Assembly: GCA_964547995.1 (NCBI GenBank)
Contig: CAZJRB010000032.1
Span: 1 to 58,647 of the forward strand
Direction of reading: 5' to 3'
Length of the DNA: 58,647 nt
Origin: CAZJRB01 sp964547995
Lineage (GTDB): Bacteria > Planctomycetota > Planctomycetia > Pirellulales > Thermoguttaceae
Shown here: piece after piece, positions 14,969-22,382 of the stretch
Layout: every line of letters begins with the position of its first letter
Numbering within the stretch: the stretch's first letter is position 1
Notes under the pieces: generated by a model
Told to the model about the DNA's origin: nothing
Databases searched by the model: none
Seen by the model: the letters and a program-made list of their open reading frames with translations, nothing else
Made by a program: the position numbers and the translations under genes

Positions 14969-15634
14969 TCATTGAAACGTCACCGGCAGCGACAGGGCAT
15001 CGCGGAGCCGGACCAGGTATTCCCGGCGGGGAATCTCGATCGCCCCGAACTGGACCATGTGCGGGGTAAGCTGCTGGATATCGAATAGCACGTATCCCCG
15101 CGATTGGAGACGTTCGACCAGGCGGACCAGGGCGACTTTCGAGGCGTCGCGTACGAGAAAAAACTTCGATTCCGCCGCGAAGAGACCGCCGACGGCCACG
15201 CCGTAGGTCCCGCCGACGAGATGCCCGCCGTGCCGGACCTCGACGCTGTGCGCATGGCCCAGCTCGAAGAGCCGCGCGTAGGCCGCGATCATCTCGCCGG
15301 TGATCCAGGTTTCGCCCTGGCCGCCGTGGGCAGCGGCGCACCCGTGGATGACGCCCGAAAAATCCCGGTCGAAGGTAACCTCGAACCGGCGGCTGTGGAC
15401 GGTGCGCCGCAACCGCCGCGGGACGTGAAACCCTTCGAGTTCAATAATTGCCCTCGGGTCGGGGGACCACCAGGGGATAGGCGACCGGACGTCCGCAACC
15501 GGCCAGGGGAAAATCCCGTGCTGATACGCGTCCAGCAACCACTCGGGCGAGAGCTTCCCCCCGAATCCGGCAAGGCCTTCCGAATCGAGCGACTCGGCCG
15601 GCGGAAAGAATCGCGATTCGGGAAGGATGGGCAT
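14969..15634 (-). CDS. aat: Leucyl/phenylalanyl-tRNA--protein transferase
   Basis: Aat attaches Leu or Phe from aminoacyl-tRNA to the N-terminus of proteins bearing Arg or Lys, marking them for ClpS/ClpAP degradation. The 221-residue protein has the family landmarks: FPPAESLDSEGL near the start, AYQHGIFPW, IPWWSPDPRAII, the acceptor-site region GETWITGEMIAAYARLFELGHAHSVEV and the signature GGTYGVAVGGLFAAESKFF, ending with LFDIQQLTPHMVQFGAIEIPRREYL. Length matches the bacterial family. It stands alone on the minus strand with a divergent toxin-antitoxin pair on the other side. Confidence 0.96.
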   Translation of the reverse strand: MPILPESRFFPPAESLDSEGLAGFGGKLSPEWLLDAYQHGIFPWPVADVRSPIPWWSPDPRAIIELEGFHVPRRLRRTVHSRRFEVTFDRDFSGVIHGCAAAHGGQGETWITGEMIAAYARLFELGHAHSVEVRHGGHLVGGTYGVAVGGLFAAESKFFLVRDASKVALVRLVERLQSRGYVLFDIQQLTPHMVQFGAIEIPRREYLVRLRDALSLPVTFQ

Positions 15635-15845
15635 GGTGGCACCAACTGGAGGCGGGCCCGGGAACCTGAAACGTCAATTATAAGGGTGATTCCGCTTCGT
15701 GCTACCTGGGGATGCCCCCCTACCCAACAGGCTGGATCATCTGGTATAATTCATCTTATTGTCCTGCGGCCAATACCTGTCGTGGCTGTAACCACTTGAG
15801 GGAGACGAAGACAGGGAAATTCTTCAGTTGTCAGAGGGCGAAGTG

Positions 15846-16094
15846 ATGACCGATCAACAACTCCTTCAGCGGATTGCCTGCGACCCCGAAGTCATGGTTG
15901 GAAAACCGGTGATCAAGGGCACGCGACTTACCGTTGATTACATTTTGAATCTCTTGGCACACGGCTCGAACCTCGACGAAATTCTGGAGGAATACAAGGG
16001 TCTCGCGCGAGAGGACATCGAGGCGTGCCTCCTCTTTGCGTCGCAATCCCTTTCGAATACGGCCTTTATGCCGCTAACGGCGGAGTCGTTGTAA
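15846..16094 (+). CDS. DUF433-family antitoxin
   Basis: The 82-residue protein matches DUF433, a short helix-turn-helix family: it begins with IACDPEVMVGKPVIKGTRLTVDYILNLLAHG and continues with EEYKGLAREDIEACLLFA. These proteins are antitoxins paired with DUF5615 PIN-like toxins. ATG 15846 is preferred over a TTG 18 nt upstream because GAGGGCGAA precedes it. The stop codon directly abuts the start of the toxin, so the pair is an operon. Confidence 0.9.
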   Translation: MTDQQLLQRIACDPEVMVGKPVIKGTRLTVDYILNLLAHGSNLDEILEEYKGLAREDIEACLLFASQSLSNTAFMPLTAESL

Positions 16095-16445
16095 ATGCGT
16101 TTCCTCGTGGATGAGTGTACGGGCCCCGCGGTCGCTCGCTGGTTGCGCGAGCAAGCCCATGAAGTGTTCTCCGTGTACGAAGAAGCGCGGGGGATGACGG
16201 ACGAAGACGTCCTGGATAAGGCACATACCGAGAATTGGATTTTGATCACCAACGACAAGGATTTCGGGGAAAAGGTGTATCGAGAGAAGCGACCGCATCA
16301 CGGGGTTGTCTTTCTTCGTTTACAAGACGAGAGATCGCCGTCAAAGATCGAATCGCTCCGAAAACTGCTTGAATCGTATGCCGACGAATTGGCTGACCGT
16401 TTCGTTGTAGCCACAGAGTCGCAGGTCCGGTTCGCTCAAGCGTAG
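16095..16445 (+). CDS. DUF5615 PIN-like toxin
   Basis: The 116-residue protein starts with RFLVDECTGPAVARWLREQAHEV, where the Asp-Glu pair belongs to the PIN-like active site, and continues with ILITNDKDFGEKVY, the second acidic cluster. DUF5615 proteins are PIN-fold ribonuclease-like toxins. It begins immediately after the DUF433 stop with no gap. It lies 100 bp upstream of tyrA but is probably a separate transcription unit. Confidence 0.9.
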   Translation: MRFLVDECTGPAVARWLREQAHEVFSVYEEARGMTDEDVLDKAHTENWILITNDKDFGEKVYREKRPHHGVVFLRLQDERSPSKIESLRKLLESYADELADRFVVATESQVRFAQA

Positions 16446-16545
16446 CGTCCACAACACCGCCCCATGCCCCCCACTCGGGCCCCCTGCCCAAATTCTCGGC
16501 CGCTGGTACAATGCCGGCTCCACTGAAACCCGTCCGGGAAAAGCC

Positions 16546-17391
16546 ATGAGAGTCTTTGAGAACGTGGCCATTGTCGGGGTCGGCCTTATTGGGGGGTCGA
16601 TCGGCCTGGCCCTGCAAAAGTCGAAACTGGCCAGGAAGGTCATCGGCATCGGACGCCGGCAAGTCACACTCCGGATTGCCCGACGAGTCGGTGCGGTGAC
16701 CAATACAACGATCGACCTGACCAAGGGCGTGGTCGATGCCGAGTTGGTGATTGTCGCCACGCCGGTGGGGCGGATCGTCGAGGACGTGAAGAAGGTTGCC
16801 GAGCACGCCCCCGAGGGTACGCTCATTACCGACGTCGGCAGCACGAAGCAAGTGATCGTCGAGACGCTGGACGGCGGTTTGCCCCGGGGATGCCGCTTCC
16901 TTGGCGGGCATCCCCTGGCCGGCAGCGAAAAGGCCGGCCCGAGCAACGCCGCGGCCGACCTGTTCGACGGCCAGCTTGCCTTGCTGACCCCCACGGTCAA
17001 CACGAAGGCGGAGGACTTCGATCTGGTGACCGAACTCTGGGAGGCCATGGGGTCGGTCGTCGTGAAGATACCGCCCGACGAGCACGACAAAGTGCTGGCC
17101 ATGACCTCTCACCTGCCGCACCTGGCGGCCTCGGCACTGGCAGCGACGATGCCGGAGCAGTACTTCCGTTTCACAGGGACCGGAATGAAAGACACCTCGC
17201 GTCTGGCCGCCGGCGATCCCGAACTCTGGAGGCAGATCATCTCGCTCAACCGCGACCACATACTGACCGTGTTGGAGCAGTACGGCGGAAAGCTGGCCGC
17301 CTTGCACGCGGCCATCCGCGACTGCAACGACGATACACTCATCCAATTCCTCACAACGGCAAAGAAGAACCGCGATGCTCTGGGAAGTTGA
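16546..17391 (+). CDS. tyrA: Prephenate (or arogenate) dehydrogenase
   Basis: TyrA oxidatively decarboxylates prephenate or arogenate in tyrosine synthesis. The 281-residue protein shows the NAD(P)-binding GVGLIGGSIGLAL at residues 11-23, IVATPVGRI, DVGSTKQ and the substrate-site segment GGHPLAGSEKAGP. Then come SHLPHLAASALA and GTGMKDTSRLAAGDPELW, all standard for the family. There is no ACT or chorismate mutase domain. The end of the gene overlaps the start of purL by 17 nt, an unusual pairing of aromatic amino acid and purine synthesis. Cofactor preference is not resolved. Confidence 0.95.
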   Translation: MRVFENVAIVGVGLIGGSIGLALQKSKLARKVIGIGRRQVTLRIARRVGAVTNTTIDLTKGVVDAELVIVATPVGRIVEDVKKVAEHAPEGTLITDVGSTKQVIVETLDGGLPRGCRFLGGHPLAGSEKAGPSNAAADLFDGQLALLTPTVNTKAEDFDLVTELWEAMGSVVVKIPPDEHDKVLAMTSHLPHLAASALAATMPEQYFRFTGTGMKDTSRLAAGDPELWRQIISLNRDHILTVLEQYGGKLAALHAAIRDCNDDTLIQFLTTAKKNRDALGS

Positions 17392-20287
17392 CATCTATCC
17401 GGCCCAAGGACAGCCGGACCTTATGGCAGAACAAATCGTCGACTCGGCCGCCGATCTCGGGCTGGCCGACGACCTGGACGTGGTCTCCGCCCGCGGATAC
17501 CTGATCCAGGGCAAGCTCAACCGCGAGCAGGTTGCCCGCCTGGCGGAGGAGCTGCTTTCGGACCGCATCGTGGAGCGCGCGGCGGTGGCCCCCGTCGGCG
17601 ACGAACAGCTCAATCATGCCCCCGCCGACGACCCCAAGTTGATCCACGTCATTCTCAAACCGGGCGTCACGGACCCGGTGGCCCAGAGCGCCATGGCGGC
17701 GATCGCCGATTTCGACATCGAAGCGGAAGCCGTCCGCACGCTCAAGAAGTATTGGATCGGTCCGCTGGCGGACGACCGCCTCGAGTTGCTCTGCTCGAAG
17801 ATTCTCGCCAACGACGCCATCGAGCAGGTAATTCCCGGCCCGCTCGAATTCGAGCAGTTGGACGTCGGCTCGCCGTATGATTTTCAACGGGTGACCGTCC
17901 CCATCCGCGACATGGACGACGAGGCCCTGGCAAGGCTCGCGATCGAAGGGCAACTCTACCTCTCGCTGAGGGAGATGCAGACGATCCGGGCCCATTTCGA
18001 GTCGCTCGGGCGCGATCCGACCGACGTCGAGCTGGAGACCCTCGCCCAGACCTGGAGCGAGCACTGCAGCCACAAGACCCTGGCCGGACGGATCCACTAC
18101 AAAGACGAGAACGGCGAGCGGCAATTCGAAAACATGCTCAAGGAGACGGTCTTCGCCGCCACGACGGAGATCCGCCACCGGGCGGGTGAAGATGACTGGT
18201 GTGTCAGCGTCTTCGAGGACAACGCCGGCGTGGTCCGCTTCGACGACCGCTACAACATCGTCTTCAAGGTCGAAACGCACAACCACCCTTCCGCCCTGGA
18301 ACCGTACGGCGGGGCAAACACCGGCATCGGCGGGGTGATCCGCGACCCGATGGGGACCGGCATGGGCGCCAAGCCGATCTGCAACACCGACATCTTCTGT
18401 TTTGCCCCGCCCGATACCCCGATCGAATCGATCCCGGCCGGCGTGCTCCACCCCCGCCGCGTCATGCAGGGCGTGGTGGCCGGCGTCCGCGATTACGGCA
18501 ACCGGATGGGTATCCCCACCATCAACGGCGCACTCTACTTCGACGACCGTTACCTCGGCAACCCCCTGGTCTACTGCGGCAACGTCGGGCTGCTGCCCCG
18601 CGAAATGTCGTTCAAGGAGCCGAAGCCGGGCGATCTCGCCGTGGCCGTCGGGGGACGAACCGGCCGCGACGGTATCCACGGCGCTACCTTCAGCTCCGCC
18701 GAACTGACCCACGAAAGCGAAGATATCTCCGGCGGCGCCGTCCAGATCGGAAACGCCATCACCGAAAAAATGGTCCTCGACGTGTTGATGGTCGCCCGCG
18801 ACCGCGGGCTCTACAACGCCGTGACCGACTGCGGCGCAGGGGGCTTCTCCAGCGCCGTGGGCGAAATGGGCGAGAACATCGGCGCCGAAGTCTGGCTCGA
18901 ACGCGCCCCGCTGAAGTACGAAGGCCTTTCCTATACCGAAATCTGGATCTCCGAAGCCCAGGAACGCATGACGCTGGCCGTGCCGGAGGACAAGTGGGAC
19001 GAACTCCGCGAGCTTTGCGAATCGGAAGGGGTCGAGGCAACGGTAATCGGCAAGTTCGTGCCCACCGGCCGGCTCTTGTTGAAGTACCATGACCAGGAGG
19101 TGGCCGATCTGTCGATGGAGTTTCTCCACCACGGCCAGCCGCCGGTCGTTCGCGATGCGGTTTACACGCCGCCGGAGACCGTCGAGATGGTGTTGCCCGA
19201 AATGGATTGCAGGGAGTACACCGGTTCCCTCCTGAAGATACTCGGCTCGCTGAACGTCTGTAGTAAGGAATGGGTGGTCCGCCAGTACGACCACGAGGTC
19301 CAGGGCGGAAGCGTGATCAAGCCGCTGGTCGGTGTGAAAAACGACGGGCCGGGCGATGCCGCCGTGTTCCGGCCGGTGCTCGATTCCCGGCGCGGCGTGG
19401 TGATGGCCTGCGGCATGAACCCCCGCTACGGCGATCTCGATCCTTACCACATGGCGGCCAGCGCGATCGACGAGGCGGTCCGCAACTGCGTGGCCGTCGG
19501 GGCCGATCCCACCCGGATTGCCATCCTCGACAACTTCTGCTGGGGAGCGACCGACCGGCCCGAGACGCTCGGCTCGCTGGTTCGCGCGGCCCTGGCCTGC
19601 CACGACGTGGCCAACGAGTTCGGCACGCCCTTCATCAGCGGCAAGGACAGCCTCAACAACGAGTTCCGCCCCGAGGGCGCCGACGAGCCGATCTCCATCC
19701 CGCCGTCGCTGTTGATCAGCGCGATGGGCGTCATCGAAAACGTGGACCGTTGCGTCACGATGGACCTGAAAGAGCCGGGTAACCGGCTCTACCAGGTCGG
19801 ACTGACCAAAAACGAACTCGGCGGCTCGCACTTTGCGCTGGTCCATTCGCTCGAAGGCGGGGAGGTGCCCAAGGTCCGCCCCGAGGAAGCCAGGGAGACG
19901 TTCGCCGCCGTACACCGAGCGATCGACGCCGGGCTGGTCCGCGCGTGCCACGATCTGAGCGAAGGCGGGCTGGCCGTCGCCGCCGCCGAAATGGCCTTCG
20001 CCGGAGGGCTCGGCGCCACGATCTCGCTCGCCCGGATACTCTGCACCGTCGATGCGACCCGGACGACCGAGCTGTTGTTCAGCGAGTCGAACTCGCGGTT
20101 CCTCGTCGAGGTGAAGCCGGAGAACACCGAAGCCTTCGAGGCCGCCTTGGGTGACGTCCCCCACATCGACATCGGCGAGGTCACCGAAAACGACCGGTTC
20201 GAGATCAAGGCCGCCGACGGCACCACGGTCGTCGAAGCCGACTTGAAAACGCTCAAAGAAGCGTGGCAGAAACCGCTGCGATGGTAG
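17375..20287 (+). CDS. purL: Phosphoribosylformylglycinamidine synthase with N-terminal tandem PurS-like domains
   Basis: PurL makes formylglycinamidine ribonucleotide in step four of purine synthesis, using ammonia from PurQ. At 970 residues it is longer than stand-alone small PurL (about 740) and shorter than the fused PurL-Q enzyme (about 1300). Residues 1-75 and about 87-165 each look like PurS (WEVDIYPAQGQPDLMAE... and IHVILKPGVTDPVAQ...), so the usual PurS subunit appears fused as a tandem pair. The catalytic part follows: TWSEHCSHKT, ETHNHPSALEPYGGANTGIGGVIRD, FSSAELTHESEDISGGAVQIGN and the second half with ISGKDSLNNEF and ACHDLSEGGLAVA. There is no glutaminase domain, in agreement with the separate purQ 85 bp downstream. 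Confidence 0.96.
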   Translation: MLWEVDIYPAQGQPDLMAEQIVDSAADLGLADDLDVVSARGYLIQGKLNREQVARLAEELLSDRIVERAAVAPVGDEQLNHAPADDPKLIHVILKPGVTDPVAQSAMAAIADFDIEAEAVRTLKKYWIGPLADDRLELLCSKILANDAIEQVIPGPLEFEQLDVGSPYDFQRVTVPIRDMDDEALARLAIEGQLYLSLREMQTIRAHFESLGRDPTDVELETLAQTWSEHCSHKTLAGRIHYKDENGERQFENMLKETVFAATTEIRHRAGEDDWCVSVFEDNAGVVRFDDRYNIVFKVETHNHPSALEPYGGANTGIGGVIRDPMGTGMGAKPICNTDIFCFAPPDTPIESIPAGVLHPRRVMQGVVAGVRDYGNRMGIPTINGALYFDDRYLGNPLVYCGNVGLLPREMSFKEPKPGDLAVAVGGRTGRDGIHGATFSSAELTHESEDISGGAVQIGNAITEKMVLDVLMVARDRGLYNAVTDCGAGGFSSAVGEMGENIGAEVWLERAPLKYEGLSYTEIWISEAQERMTLAVPEDKWDELRELCESEGVEATVIGKFVPTGRLLLKYHDQEVADLSMEFLHHGQPPVVRDAVYTPPETVEMVLPEMDCREYTGSLLKILGSLNVCSKEWVVRQYDHEVQGGSVIKPLVGVKNDGPGDAAVFRPVLDSRRGVVMACGMNPRYGDLDPYHMAASAIDEAVRNCVAVGADPTRIAILDNFCWGATDRPETLGSLVRAALACHDVANEFGTPFISGKDSLNNEFRPEGADEPISIPPSLLISAMGVIENVDRCVTMDLKEPGNRLYQVGLTKNELGGSHFALVHSLEGGEVPKVRPEEARETFAAVHRAIDAGLVRACHDLSEGGLAVAAAEMAFAGGLGATISLARILCTVDATRTTELLFSESNSRFLVEVKPENTEAFEAALGDVPHIDIGEVTENDRFEIKAADGTTVVEADLKTLKEAWQKPLRW

Positions 20288-20372
20288 AGTAAATTGAAAA
20301 TTGAAAATTGAAAAATGCAAATTGTCGTCGCAATCGTCGGCAACCCCAACCCCCAGCCCCTAACCCCCAACC
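20288..20372 (+). promoter_or_regulatory. AT-rich plus C-rich leader of purQ
   Basis: The gap between purL and purQ contains three ATTGAAA-type units followed by a stretch of CCCCAACC/CCCCTAACC-type units that reaches the purQ ATG. No Shine-Dalgarno is present. The same combination occurs at 11888-11968. Confidence 0.5.
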
Positions 20373-21158
20373 ATGCAACCCAACATATTGATCCTCCGTG
20401 CCCCCGGCACGAACTGCGACTTCGAGACGGCGTTTGCGTTCGAGCAGGCCGGCGGCAAGACGGAACTCCTGCACATCAACCGGTTGCTGGAAAGCCCCGC
20501 CGAGTTCGAGCGGTTCCAGATCCTCTGCATCCCCGGCGGGTTCAGCTACGGCGACGACGTGGCGGCCGGGCGGATCCTGGCCAACCAGATCCAGCATCAT
20601 CTGGCCGAGCGCTTGAACGAGTTCAAAGACGCCGGAAAGCTCATCCTCGGCATTTGCAACGGGTTCCAGGTCCTGATGAAGTCGGGCGTGTTGCTGCTCG
20701 ACGGCGGCAATGACGGCGCCCCGGCCACGCTCACCTGGAACGATTCCGGCAAGTTCGAGGACCGCTGGACGAAGCTCGACGTCCGCAGCGGCAAGTCGGT
20801 CTTCCTCAAGGGAATCGAGTCGATGTACCTCCCGGTTGCCCATGCCGAAGGAAAGTTCGTTACCCGGGACGATGCGATGCTTTCGAAGCTTGAAGACGCC
20901 GGGCAGCTTGTGCTGCGCTACGTCGCGCAGAACGGGCGAGCCGGCGGCAACGGCCGGGTTCCTTACCCCGACAACCCGAACGGTTCGCAGGCCAACGTGG
21001 CGGGCACCTGTGACGCAACCGGCCGGGTGCTCGGCATGATGCCCCATCCCGAACGCCACATCGACCCCACGCACCACCCCCGCTGGACCCGCGGCGAAGC
21101 CGCCGAGACAGGCGACGGCTTGCAGGTCTTCGTCAATGCCGTGAAATACTTTGCGTAG
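20373..21158 (+). CDS. purQ: Phosphoribosylformylglycinamidine synthase glutaminase subunit
   Basis: PurQ hydrolyses glutamine and channels ammonia to PurL. The 261-residue class I amidotransferase begins ILILRAPGTNCDFET, has GGFSYGDDVAAGRI, the nucleophile cysteine in GICNGFQVL, and the His-Glu pair in GMMPHPERHIDP. Length is typical of the separate subunit. It follows purL directly and would form the PurL-PurQ complex with the PurS-like domains supplied by purL itself. Confidence 0.97.
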   Translation: MQPNILILRAPGTNCDFETAFAFEQAGGKTELLHINRLLESPAEFERFQILCIPGGFSYGDDVAAGRILANQIQHHLAERLNEFKDAGKLILGICNGFQVLMKSGVLLLDGGNDGAPATLTWNDSGKFEDRWTKLDVRSGKSVFLKGIESMYLPVAHAEGKFVTRDDAMLSKLEDAGQLVLRYVAQNGRAGGNGRVPYPDNPNGSQANVAGTCDATGRVLGMMPHPERHIDPTHHPRWTRGEAAETGDGLQVFVNAVKYFA

Positions 21159-21189
21159 GGTCGACGTAATGGGCAGGAGGGTTCGACCG

Positions 21190-22074
21190 ATGATCCGTCG
21201 AAGGCTTGTGCCCCTCCTGCTACCCGTGGTCTTCGTTTCGTGCTCCGGCGAGCCCGACCGGAAAGTCCTCTGTGAAAGGGACTCGCCCTACAACACCATC
21301 GTGGTCACCGAGGACGGACGGGGGGTGCGCACCCTGTCGTTCAAAAAAGACGGGGCCCAACAAAGCGTCGTCAAGGTCGGAGACCCCGACCACATTGAAC
21401 TCCCGTACGCGCGGGTCATGCCCGTGGGACTCGCACTGGTCGAAAAGCCGCAGCGGGTGTTGATCGTCGGGCTTGGCGGCGGCACCATCCCAAGCTTCCT
21501 CCACAAGCATTACCCGGAAGCGACAATCGATGCGGTCGACATCGATCCGGACGTGGTCGACGTGGCGAAGGAGTTCTTCGGGTTCCGCGAGGATTCCACC
21601 ATGCGCGCCCACGTGAACGACGGACGGCGGTTCATCGAGGAGTGCCGCGATCCCTACGATATCATCTTCCTCGATGCCTACGGCTCGGAGAATATTCCCT
21701 ACCACCTGGCGACGCGGGAGTTCCTCGTGGCCGTGCGCCGCGCCCTGACTCCCAACGGCGCCGTTGTCGGAAACGTCTGGAGCCGTCGCTCGAACACCCT
21801 CTATGACTCCATGGTCCGGACCTATCAGGACGTGTTCGACGAGCTTTACGTCTTCGACGTGCGGGACTCCGGCAACAAAATCCTCGTCGCGCTCCCGTAC
21901 GAGCGGCAGATCCAGCGGGACGAGCTGGCGCAACGGGCCAGAAGCGTTTCGGCGGAGAAGGATTTCCCGTTCGACATGGGCGAGCTGGTCGAGTACGGTT
22001 ACCGCCGTGAAAAAGAGAAAAACTCCCGCGGCCGCGTTCTGACGGACCAGAAACCGGTGAAGAAGGCCGGGTGA
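21190..22074 (+). CDS. Spermidine-synthase-like methyltransferase-fold lipoprotein
   Basis: The 294-residue protein has a lipoprotein signal (MIRRRLVPLLLPVVFVSC, lipobox V-F-V-S-C) and then a polyamine-synthase-like Rossmann domain: VLIVGLGGGTIPSFLHKHYP, the acidic strand IDAVDIDPDVV, NDGRRF and YDIIFLDAYGSENIPYHLAT. These are the substrate- and cofactor-binding blocks of the spermidine synthase fold. Export of such a domain is seen in many large planctomycete and proteobacterial proteins of unclear role; true polyamine synthesis outside the cytoplasm is unlikely. AGGAGGG lies 9 nt before ATG 21190; earlier starts add arginine-rich residues only. It overlaps no gene but follows purQ by 31 nt. 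Confidence 0.82.
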   Translation: MIRRRLVPLLLPVVFVSCSGEPDRKVLCERDSPYNTIVVTEDGRGVRTLSFKKDGAQQSVVKVGDPDHIELPYARVMPVGLALVEKPQRVLIVGLGGGTIPSFLHKHYPEATIDAVDIDPDVVDVAKEFFGFREDSTMRAHVNDGRRFIEECRDPYDIIFLDAYGSENIPYHLATREFLVAVRRALTPNGAVVGNVWSRRSNTLYDSMVRTYQDVFDELYVFDVRDSGNKILVALPYERQIQRDELAQRARSVSAEKDFPFDMGELVEYGYRREKEKNSRGRVLTDQKPVKKAG

Positions 22075-22095
22075 GCACCCGATCTGGATTGAGAG

Positions 22096-22230
22096 TAGCA
22101 GGCACACTCCGAGGTTGTGATTTTTTGTAGGGTGGGACCAGGAGCGAAGCGACGCCGGCCCACCAACGCGAGAAAAACGCGGCGAATATGGTGGGCCGGC
22201 GCGGCCTGAGGGCCGCTGGTCCCACCCTAT
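22096..22230. repeat. Repeat module: 25-bp motif plus large palindrome
   Basis: A 25-bp motif (22096-22120, containing GCACACTCCGAG) matches 57740-57764 in 23 of 25 bases. It is followed by a palindrome whose outer arms are TAGGGTGGGACCA (22128-22140) and its complement (22218-22230), with inner GCCGGCCCACCA and complement. In both places the motif precedes a hairpin. The remainder of the 308-bp gap holds nothing else I can support. Confidence 0.75.
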
Positions 22231-22382
22231 GGCCTCCGTTTCCCAAAAAATCCAGGACGTTATCTACCGGCCGCCCCTTATTGCCCGGGATTTGGCAGAC
22301 TCACTGGTGTCCCGCCGAAACGCATGGTAACATCCGATGGTCGTTCGGCCCGTTCAAAACCGCTCCAGGGAGGAACCTTGCC

